Assembly: GCA_000695745.1 (NCBI GenBank)
Contig: ASHK01000176.1
Span: 5,155-11,170, forward strand
DNA length: 6,016 nucleotides
Direction: 5' to 3'
Source: Vibrio madracius
Lineage (GTDB): Bacteria; Pseudomonadota; Gammaproteobacteria; Enterobacterales; Vibrionaceae
Shown here piece after piece: positions 1-5,794 of this stretch; the first letter of the stretch is position 1, and each line of letters begins with the position of its first letter. Under the pieces are notes generated by a model, which saw only the letters and a list, made by a program, of their open reading frames with translations, searched no databases and had not been told where the DNA came from. A program made the position numbers and the translations under genes.

Positions 1-1
1 T

Positions 2-1047
2 CGACTAGATAAGAACAATCCTTTAGTCATTGCCGACTTAGAAAACCCATCTTCTCCAAAATCAGCACTAGGCTACGTAGTTCAAGCTTTGAAAGTTCGT
101 CGCGAACGTGGTCTATCACCATTTACCGTCATGTCTTGCGACAATGTTCAAGAAAACGGTCACGTGGCGAAAGCGGCTATTTTAGAGTTCGCCAAGTTAC
201 TAGATGCTGATCTAGGCACCTGGATTGAAGAAAACGTAACTTTCCCTTGCACTATGGTAGACCGTATCGTTCCTGCAGCAACGGAAGAAACGCTACGTGA
301 AATCACTGAACTACTCGGCGTTGAAGACCATGTGGTATTGCTTGTGAACCTTTCCGTCAATGGGTAATTGAAGACAACTTCGTAGCTGGTCGTCCAGATT
401 GGAACATTGCTGGTGCAGAGTTTGTCGCAGACGTTGTGCCTTATGAAGAGATGAAGCTAAGAATGCTCAACGGTAGTCACTCCTTCTTAGCTTACTTAGG
501 TTACCTCGGTGGTTACGCTCATATCTCAGACACGATGACAGATGCCGGTTATCGCAAAGCCGCTTTCGATATGATGATGTTAGCGCAAGCCCCATCGCTT
601 AAGATGCCCGAAGGGACAGATTTAGAAGCTTACGCCAAACTGCTCATTGATCGTTTCACTAACCCTAGCTTAAAACATAAGACTTGGCAGATCGCGATGG
701 ACGGTAGCCAAAAGATCCCTCAACGTATGGGAGGAAGCCTAAAATACCATCTAGACCAAGGCTCTGAATTTAAGTGGCTTGCCACTGGCATCGCTGGCTG
801 GATGCGCTATGTGTCGGGTGTTGATGAACAAGGTAACGAAATCGACGTCCGCGACCCAATGGCGACGATGCTTCGTAGTGTCTGCGAACAGCACGGTCTG
901 AATGTCACTGTCGTCCCAGCATTACTTGGCATCGAAGCAATTTTCCCAGCTGATATTGGCCGTAACCTTCAGGTTATAGACGCCGTTTCGAGCGCTTATC
1001 AATCACTAATCGACAATGGTGCAAAAGCGACCGTCGCGGCACTTTAA
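2..1047 (+). CDS. uxuB: Fructuronate reductase (D-mannonate oxidoreductase), 5'-truncated by the window and frameshifted
   Basis: NAD-dependent cytosolic enzyme interconverting D-fructuronate and D-mannonate in glucuronate breakdown. The frame is open from base 2, so the gene starts upstream. By comparison with remembered E. coli UxuB (486 aa), about 140 N-terminal residues, including the Rossmann nucleotide-binding region, are missing. The family stretches FTVMSCDN, NGHVAKAA, ENVTFPCTMVDRIVPAAT, FRQWVIEDNF and HSFLAYLGYLGGY are visible. The polyol-dehydrogenase signature K-x4-N-x2-H is intact, with codons at 454-456 (Lys), 469-471 (Asn) and 478-480 (His). The frame breaks at 328-329: GVED should be followed by PCGIACEPF, but one C seems missing from a CCC run, so the raw frame stops at 365-367 and the true frame resumes from 331 to the TAA at 1045-1047. 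UxaB (tagaturonate reductase) is the main alternative, but the sequence and neighbours favour UxuB. It is the first gene seen of the operon. Confidence 0.9.
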
Positions 1048-1056
1048 GGGTGAGTT

Positions 1057-1061
1057 AAGGA
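1057..1061 (+). promoter_or_regulatory. Ribosome binding site of uxaC
   Basis: AAGGA lies 7 bases before ATG 1069 and 4 bases before ATG 1066. The spacing favours 1069. The site matters because a break just downstream hides the true start: an unbroken reading would push the start to GTG 1085, which has no such site. Confidence 0.7.
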
Positions 1062-1068
1062 ATTAATG

Positions 1069-2478
1069 ATGAAAGACTTTCTATGTGAAGATTTTTTACT
1101 TGAGTAATGAAACTGCTCGCCGCCTTTATCATGAGCATGCGGCGGACCAGCCAATTTACGATTATCACTGCCACTTAAATCCAGCGGAAGTCGCACGCAA
1201 TCGTAAGTTCGATAACCTCGGTCAAATTTGGCTTGAAGGCGACCACTACAAATGGCGCGGTATGCGCTCAGCTGGTATTCAAGAGCAATTGATCACAGGT
1301 TCTGCCTCTGATTACGACAAATTTCAAGCGTGGGCAAAGACAGTGCCTATGACGTTAGGTAACCCGCTCTATCACTGGACGCATTTAGAGTTGCGTCGAC
1401 CATTTGGTATTACAGGGAAGCGACTTAGTCCCGAGACGGCTGACACCATTTGGAACCATTGTAACGAGCTGCTACAAACGCCTGAGTTTTCAGCACGCGG
1501 TATTATGAAGCAAATGAATGTTGTCATGGCCGGGACAACTGATGACCCAGTCGATACGCTTGAACATCATAAAGCGATTGCTGATGATGAAAGTTTCGAT
1601 ATTGAAGTACTGCCTAGTTGGCGTCCTGATAAAGCTTCAAAATTGAGTTGGATGGGTTTGCAGACTATATGACGTTACTAGGCCGCGCAGCAGATGTTGA
1701 GATTAACAGTTTCGCAACCCTGCTTGACGCACTTGATCGACGTCTTTCTCACTTCGATGCTCACGGCTGTCGTGCAGCCGATCATGGCATTGAAATCGTT
1801 CGTTACGCACAAGTTCCATCAGAGCAAGCATTAGACCACCTGATAAAACGCCGCTTAAGCGGAGAAAAACTCACAGAAGAAGAGTGCGCACAGTTTTCTA
1901 CTGCGGTACAAGTCTGGTTAGGTAAACGCTATGCCAAGCTAGGTTGGGTAATGCAACTGCACATTGGCGCACAGCGAAACAACAATACGCGTATGTTCCA
2001 AATGCTTGGTGCAGATGCCGGCTTCGACTCCATCAGTGACCGTACCTTCGCATTCGAATTAGCTCACCTTCTTGATGAAATGGATCAAAGTAATGAACTA
2101 CCTAAAACCATTCTTTACTGCCTAAATCCTCGTGATAACGAAATGATGGCGACGATGATTGGAAACTTCCAAGGTGGCGGCATTGCGGGCAAAGTTCAAT
2201 TTGGCTCTGGTTGGTGGTTTAACGACCAAAAAGATGGAATGCAGCGACAAATGGAACAGTTGTCTCAACTGGGTTTACTAAGCCAGTTTGTTGGTATGTT
2301 GACAGACTCTCGCAGCTTCCTTTCTTACACTCGCCACGAGTATTTCCGTCGTATTTTGTGTGACATGATTGGTCGCTGGGCGGAAAATGGCGAAGTACCA
2401 AACGACCTATCACTGTTAGGTCCTATGGTTGAAGATATCTGTTTTAACAACGCCAAGCGTTATTTTTCCATCAAGTAA
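1069..2478 (+). CDS. uxaC: Glucuronate (uronate) isomerase, with two frame breaks
   Basis: Cytosolic amidohydrolase-fold isomerase converting D-glucuronate to D-fructuronate (and galacturonate to tagaturonate), the entry step of the pathway. From ATG 1069, with both breaks repaired, it is 469 aa (E. coli UxaC is 470). Residues about 31-36 read DYHCHL, carrying the His-x-His metal ligands. Other family blocks are [71 protein letters not shown] and [20 protein letters not shown]. Break one: the frame from ATG 1069 stops at 1105-1107; deleting one base in 1092-1102 (best the G at 1102) gives [12 protein letters not shown]. Break two: near 1637 one T seems missing, restoring [14 protein letters not shown]; the raw frame stops at 1670-1672. 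No other stop occurs before TAA 2476-2478. It lies 21 bases after uxuB and 14 before kdgK, so is probably co-transcribed. Confidence 0.92.
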
Positions 2479-2492
2479 TTGGGAGACTTACG

Positions 2493-3453
2493 ATGAAACA
2501 TATCGCCATCATTGGTGAATGTATGATTGAACTAAATGGGAAACCATTTGGTGAGATGCATCAGACGTTTGGTGGAGATACGCTTAATGCCGCGGTTTAT
2601 TTGAACCGTGGCTGTCAGCTTAACTCTGAGGACACCTTAATAAGAACCTCCTTTGTCAGCGCTTTGGGAACCGACGCGATCAGCGAAGGAATGATTGCGC
2701 GTTGGCAAGATGAAAATATCGATACGCAGTTCGTGTTGCGTGACGGGGATCGAACGCCCGGTCTCTATCTTATTCAGCTAGACGAACAAGGGGAACGGAC
2801 GTTTCTCTATTGGCGTAACCAGTCAGCCGCAAAATACCTGTTACAACACCCTAATTTTGACACCATTGCTCACGCTCTAAAGTCGACAAATATGGTCTTT
2901 CTCAGCGGCATCAGCTTAGCGATTTTACCCACTGAGGATCGAGTCAAACTTTTCGGCTTACTTAACGAGCTAAAACGAAATGATGTCGAAATAAGCTTTG
3001 ATAGCAACTATCGTCCAGCTTTGTGGCCTTCAGATGAACTTATTACCGTCAAAGAAAACTACCGCCAGATGTATCAACTTACTGATATAGCATTAGTCAC
3101 CTTTGATGATGAAAAGCTAATTTGGGGAGACCTCAATCCTCAAGTAACCATAGAACGACTTCATAGTGAGGGCATCAAAAATGTTGTGCTAAAACTGGGC
3201 TCAGAGGGTTGCTTAGTTTCAGAAAACTTTGGCAAGCAATCCCTAACCGTTCCCACGCAGCCCGTGAAAAATGTTGTAGATACAACGTCGGCGGGCGACT
3301 CATTTAACGGCGGCTTCCTCTCCTGTTATCTCGCTGGCGGCTCAATGGAGCACTCTTGTCAGAGAGGCAATCGTCTCGCGGGAATCGTAATTCAACATAA
3401 AGGGGCAATAATCCCCAAGACTGCGACTGATGTCGTGACCCAAAAAAAATTAA
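2493..3453 (+). CDS. kdgK: 2-keto-3-deoxygluconate kinase (PfkB family), with a probable frameshift at its last codons
   Basis: Phosphorylates 2-keto-3-deoxy-D-gluconate to KDPG with ATP, in the cytosol, feeding Eda. The start ATG 2493 has GGGAG at 2481-2485, 7 bases away. The N-terminal ribokinase/PfkB pattern is present (IIGECMIEL near residues 6-14; FGGDTLNAAVYL near 26-37). The C-terminal PfkB signature DTTSAGDSFNGG is at 263-274, with catalytic base Asp269. As written, the frame runs on to a TAA at 3495-3497, giving 334 aa and overlapping the first 35 bases of eda. A run of eight A at 3442-3449 suggests one extra base: with seven, the gene would end after Gln-Lys-Asn at TAA 3451-3453, giving 319 aa, nearer the 309 aa of E. 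coli KdgK and just before eda. The end given here is the inferred one; the literal one is 3497. The function is secure, the last few residues are not. Confidence 0.9.
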
Positions 3454-3462
3454 GGAATTTAC

Positions 3463-4092
3463 ATGTCGACTATCAACGAACAACTACAGGCGCTTAAAGT
3501 CATCCCTGTTATCGCTATCGACAAAGCGGAAGATATCATCCCTTTAGGCAAAGTGCTGGCTGAAAACGGCCTGCCTGCTGCAGAGATCACTTTCCGTTCT
3601 GAGGCTGCAGTCGAAGCGATTCGTTTGCTAAGAGAAGCGCAGCCAGACATGTTGATTGGAGCTGGTACCGTGTTAAATCGTGAGCAAGTCATTGCAGCAA
3701 AAGAAGCAGGAGCGACATTTATTGTGTCCCCTGGATTCAATCCAAACACGGTTAAAGCATGCCAAGAACTTGAAATTGACATCGTCCCAGGTGTGAACAA
3801 CCCAAGTACCGTTGAAGCAGCACTGGAAATGGGACTTACCACGTTGAAGTTCTTCCCTGCAGAAGCATCGGGTGGCGTAAACATGGTGAAATCACTTTTG
3901 GCACCGTATGGCGATATCTGCTTAATGCCAACAGGCGGAATCAACCCTACGAATATTAAAGACTACTTGGCGATCCCTCGCGTACTGGCATGCGGTGGAA
4001 CATGGATGGTGGATAAAAAGCTTATCGAAGCTGGTGAGTGGGAAGAACTTGCTCGACTTACACGTGAAGCGGTTGCATTAGTGAATAATTAA
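3463..4092 (+). CDS. eda: 2-dehydro-3-deoxyphosphogluconate (KDPG) aldolase
   Basis: Class I aldolase of 209 aa (E. coli Eda is 213) that splits KDPG into pyruvate and glyceraldehyde-3-phosphate, the last step of hexuronate breakdown and of the Entner-Doudoroff route. It is the only catabolic gene here that reads through without a break. The expected (beta/alpha)8-barrel residues can be placed: Glu41 and Arg45 in AEITFRSE, the GAGTVL phosphate/substrate loop around Thr69, Pro90 in VSPGF, the Schiff-base lysine Lys129 in LKFFPAEASGG, and the PTGGI phosphate-binding loop. AAGGA at 3452-3456, 6 bases before ATG 3463, supports the start. That site overlaps the inferred kdgK stop, as expected for a coupled operon. 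An eda copy inside a uxu/kdg operon, rather than with edd, points to a role devoted to uronate or KDG use; whether the genome has a second eda is not visible. Confidence 0.96.
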   Translation: MSTINEQLQALKVIPVIAIDKAEDIIPLGKVLAENGLPAAEITFRSEAAVEAIRLLREAQPDMLIGAGTVLNREQVIAAKEAGATFIVSPGFNPNTVKACQELEIDIVPGVNNPSTVEAALEMGLTTLKFFPAEASGGVNMVKSLLAPYGDICLMPTGGINPTNIKDYLAIPRVLACGGTWMVDKKLIEAGEWEELARLTREAVALVNN

Positions 4093-4103
4093 TCTGTATT
4101 GTT

Positions 4104-4123
4104 GAGGCTCCAGAAGGAGCCTC
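4104..4123 (+). terminator. GC-rich hairpin downstream of eda, lacking a T-tract
   Basis: GAGGCTCC (4104-4111), loop AGAA, GGAGCCTC (4116-4123): a perfect 8-bp stem, 11 bases after the eda stop. The stem resembles intrinsic terminators common in Vibrio, but it is followed by CCAAGCAATG rather than a run of T on either strand. It is therefore more likely a partial attenuator or a 3'-end mRNA stabiliser/processing site that lowers downstream expression than a full terminator. Confidence 0.5.
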
Positions 4124-4136
4124 CCAAGCAATGACG

Positions 4137-4143
4137 AAAAGGA
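4137..4143 (+). promoter_or_regulatory. Ribosome binding site deciding the start of the racemase-family gene
   Basis: AAAAGGA followed by five T and then ATG 4149. The spacing is good for 4149, and the product then begins MKILFLHTL, as family members do. The earlier in-frame ATG 4131 overlaps this site and has no ribosome binding site of its own. Confidence 0.65.
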
Positions 4144-4148
4144 TTTTT

Positions 4149-4777
4149 ATGAAGATTTTGTTCCTGCACACTTTAGCGAGCAACATCACCCTTTTTAAAC
4201 CTCTAGCCGCAACATCGCTCCCTAAACATGACATATCCCACGATGTCCAAGAATCATTTCTAAGCAACATACGCAAAACAGGGCCAACTCCCTCTATCGT
4301 CAAGCAGATTCAGGGTTATTTAAAGCATCAGCTTACTCAAGGCTATGACTTTATTGTCTGCACTTGTTCAACCTGGGGCCAATTGTGGATGCTTACCCTG
4401 ATAACCGTGTTTTTCGAGTCGACCGACCGATGGCAGAACAAACCATTGGCTACAGTCGGATACTTGTTGCTGTTACGCTTGAAAGTACGATAGAACCCAC
4501 TCGATCTTTACTAGAAAGCTCCAACAATCATTCTCAATTCGAGTTTTTATTTATTCCAGCGGCGTGGGAACATTATGTCGCGGGATCAATGCGGGCTTTC
4601 AATTCAAGCATTGCAAACACTATCACTGAGCATCGTGCACACTCTACAAACCGTTATGATGCTATCCTGTTAGCGCAAGCGTCGATGGCATATGCATTAG
4701 CGGAGTGTCAGTTTGACATTACCGTTTTATCCAGCCCACAAAGTTGCCTGAACTATCTGGAGAAGCAATTAGAATGA
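4149..4777 (+). CDS. Asp/Glu/hydantoin racemase-family protein, frameshifted
   Basis: The corrected product is 209 aa, cytosolic, with no signal peptide. It begins MKILFLHTL and holds CTCSTLGP at residues 71-78, the first active-site Cys region of the Asp/Glu/hydantoin racemase fold, then RILVAVTLESTIEPT (about 104-118), the usual second-domain start. Where classic racemases carry their second catalytic cysteine, this protein reads ILLAQASMA, with Gln177. That points to a one-cysteine branch whose substrate and reaction I cannot name. The reading breaks at 4373-4375: adding one T turns Thr-Trp-Gly-Gln into Thr-Leu-Gly-Pro, the family sequence. As written, the first frame stops at 4491-4493 and the second runs to TGA 4775-4777. 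The gene starts 56 bases after eda, past the hairpin, and overlaps the next gene by ATGA, so the two are probably co-translated. A role in hexuronate use is only suggested by position. Confidence 0.75.
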
Positions 4778-5277
4778 CGTTAATGCTATTCGCCCAACTT
4801 GTCGGTGGTATTGCTTTTGTCTTTGGAATCATGGCATTTTTACAAAAAGACGACCTTCGGTTTCGTTATTGTATGGTCGCGTTTTGCTTCATCATGATGA
4901 TACATTTCGCCATGATGGGGGCCATAGTTGGTGCAATAGGTGTCGCTATCAATGGTATTCGTGCTTTCGTTTCCATTAAAACTCGCTCTAAGCGCGCCAT
5001 GTGGTTCTTCATTGTTATTCTACTTGGCATGACACTCCCCAATGTCTCCTCTCCTGTAGAGCTCTTACCAATTATTGGTTCCGCAGTGGGTACATGGGCA
5101 TTATTCTCCGCATCTGGTATCAAAATGCGGAGTTTAATTTTATTCAACTCCGCATGTTGGTTTACCCATAATATGTGGATTGGCTCTATCGGCGGTTCAC
5201 TAGTCGAAGGCACATTTCTGATAGCTAACACCGCCACGATATATCGCTTGTGCATGAAAAAACACGAACCAGCATAA
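4774..5277 (+). CDS. ygjV: YgjV-type inner membrane protein (Imp-YgjV family)
   Basis: 167-aa, very hydrophobic protein with about six predicted membrane spans, near residues 3-22, 32-50, 51-66, 76-91, 96-113 and 141-160, and positively charged stretches between spans, for example KTRSKR at 69-74. The overall pattern, GIMAFLQKDD near 18-27, INGIRAF near 59-65 and a short basic tail match my memory of the YgjV family (about 180 aa in E. coli), whose function is not established. The start ATG 4774 overlaps the TGA of the racemase gene as ATGA; a GGAG about 11 bases upstream is a modest ribosome binding site, so translation is likely coupled. ATG 4783 is an alternative start. An upstream TTG 4744 is in frame but lies inside the preceding gene and adds charged residues, so I rejected it. 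In E. coli, ygjV also lies beside uxaA-uxaC. The family call is moderately sure; the role is unknown. Confidence 0.78.
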   Translation: MTLMLFAQLVGGIAFVFGIMAFLQKDDLRFRYCMVAFCFIMMIHFAMMGAIVGAIGVAINGIRAFVSIKTRSKRAMWFFIVILLGMTLPNVSSPVELLPIIGSAVGTWALFSASGIKMRSLILFNSACWFTHNMWIGSIGGSLVEGTFLIANTATIYRLCMKKHEPA

Positions 5278-5286
5278 AGCTGGTTC
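5260..5286 (-). terminator. Intrinsic terminator of the small - strand gene, overlapping the ygjV 3' end
   Basis: GAACCAGC (5266-5273), loop ATAAA, GCTGGTTC (5279-5286): a perfect 8-bp stem whose loop contains the ygjV stop codon. Read on the - strand the stem is followed by GTGTTTTTTC, a proper T-tract, so it fits termination of the 51-codon gene ending at 5306. On the + strand there is no T-run after it, but it may still end or stabilise the ygjV transcript. Confidence 0.72.
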
Positions 5287-5305
5287 AATCCTATCACTCG
5301 AGCTA

Positions 5306-5461
5306 TTAAAGTTTAGTCATCGATTTAGGACATGTATCAAGGTGAGTCGTCACCACAAGTCCAGTTTCCGTCAAACAGATATTACCTGGTGCGCCTCCCT
5401 CTTCAGCCACCGAAACGAACGAGCACATTGCTCCGACTATCAAAATAAGGACTGCTTTCAT
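5306..5461 (-). CDS. Small secreted protein of 51 residues, unknown function
   Basis: The - strand frame runs from ATG at 5461 to TAA at 5306. GGAG lies 6 bases before the ATG, a strong ribosome binding site. The product starts with a clear signal peptide: MK, a hydrophobic core AVLILIVGAM, then FVSVA followed by EEGG, with probable signal-peptidase-I cleavage after Ala19. The mature part is about 32 residues with two cysteines (29 and 44) that could form one disulfide in the periplasm. Cys13 lies inside the signal core and its context (GAM-C) is not a good lipobox. A terminator with a T-tract follows 20 bases downstream on the same strand, which strengthens the gene call. It converges with ygjV and is separate from the uronate operon. 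I recognise no family; a short periplasmic or exported peptide is all that can be said. Confidence 0.7.
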   Translation of the reverse strand: MKAVLILIVGAMCSFVSVAEEGGAPGNICLTETGLVVTTHLDTCPKSMTKL

Positions 5462-5554
5462 ATTTTTCTCCACGTGATAACCATGTTAAAAGACGATTTT
5501 CCTTTGCTTCGTCATTATTAGTTTAGTTGAGAAAACATTCGAGAGACTTAATTT

Positions 5555-5577
5555 TATCTTTATTTTTCATAAAGATA
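5555..5577. repeat. AT-rich inverted repeat (9-bp arms, 5-base loop)
   Basis: TATCTTTAT (5555-5563), TTTTC, ATAAAGATA (5569-5577) is a perfect inverted repeat. It has only one G-C pair per arm and no T-run on a suitable side, so it is a weak hairpin as RNA. As DNA it could be a protein-binding site upstream of the small - strand gene, about 95 bases from its start codon. Confidence 0.4.
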
Positions 5578-5666
5578 GATTCAATCAATACAATAAGCGA
5601 ACTCATTTATCAGCTAAATAACAACCCCCCACCTCAAATTCTGGCCATTGACGCATTCATGCTTCA

Positions 5667-5682
5667 TGTAAATGTATTTACA
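5667..5682. promoter_or_regulatory. Candidate operator palindrome overlapping a -35 element
   Basis: TGTAAAT-GT-ATTTACA has 7-base perfect arms around a 2-base centre. Its right arm contains the -35 hexamer of the promoter candidate at 5677-5705, the usual position for a repressor site. It resembles, but does not match, the TyrR box (which needs six bases between TGTAAA and TTTACA, here four) and the HexR box (TGTAATNNNATTACA type). The binding protein is unknown. Confidence 0.45.
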
Positions 5683-5705
5683 CTTACGTTAAGGGTTCAT
5701 AAAAT
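5677..5705 (+). promoter_or_regulatory. Sigma-70-type promoter candidate for the gene at 5795
   Basis: TTTACA (5677-5682), a 17-base spacer, then TAAAAT (5700-5705): one mismatch from consensus in each hexamer and ideal spacing. Transcription would begin near 5712 and leave an untranslated leader of about 80 bases. A second, weaker -10-like TACAAT at 5757-5762 has no acceptable -35. Confidence 0.55.
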
Positions 5706-5794
5706 TCATGAATAAAAATTAACCTCAAAATCACATACGCTTATTAATAACTTTTTTACAATCTAGCTCTTAATGACCATTTAGGCTGCTCGCT

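Larger units (their letters stand above)
5462..5794. other. AT-rich divergent intergenic region of about 330 bases
   Basis: It separates the - strand small gene from the + strand gene at 5795, so it must carry both start regions. It contains the small gene's ribosome binding site, an AT-rich inverted repeat at 5555-5577, a palindrome and promoter candidate at 5667-5705, and three copies of TTCATG between 5655 and 5710, the last inside the palindrome ATTCATGAAT (5704-5713). A 62-codon open frame from TTG 5527 to 5715 has no ribosome binding site and AT-driven composition, and I do not regard it as a gene. I could not find a good promoter for the - strand gene. Confidence 0.6.

Noticed and set aside
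1..5. Window beginning TCGAC as the end of a SalI clone
   Set aside because: Several complete GTCGAC sites lie inside (for example near 1396, 2883 and 3465), so a complete SalI digest fragment is excluded and the start is probably chance.
326..331. Programmed ribosomal frameshifting as the cause of the breaks
   Set aside because: The sites in uxuB, uxaC and the racemase gene lack a slippery heptamer with a following structure, and housekeeping catabolic enzymes are not known to use it; only the A8 run in kdgK remains open.
3463..3497. Genuine long kdgK/eda coding overlap
   Set aside because: The kdgK tail over eda is unlike other KdgK ends and vanishes if the A8 run is one base shorter, which gives a normal length and stop.
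3459..3944. 161-codon open frame on the - strand opposite eda
   Set aside because: It lies antisense to an intact, strongly conserved aldolase, has no ribosome binding site or recognisable product, and is explained by the codon bias of eda.
4058..4303. 81-codon - strand open frame across the eda/racemase junction
   Set aside because: It spans a hairpin and two + strand genes, with no ribosome binding site or familiar sequence.
4866..5297. 143-codon - strand open frame opposite ygjV
   Set aside because: Mirror of a membrane-protein gene; it crosses the terminator hairpin and has no sensible start.
5527..5715. 62-codon + strand open frame starting at TTG
   Set aside because: AT-rich, no ribosome binding site, rare start codon, no recognisable domain, and it contains the palindrome and promoter hexamers of the next gene.
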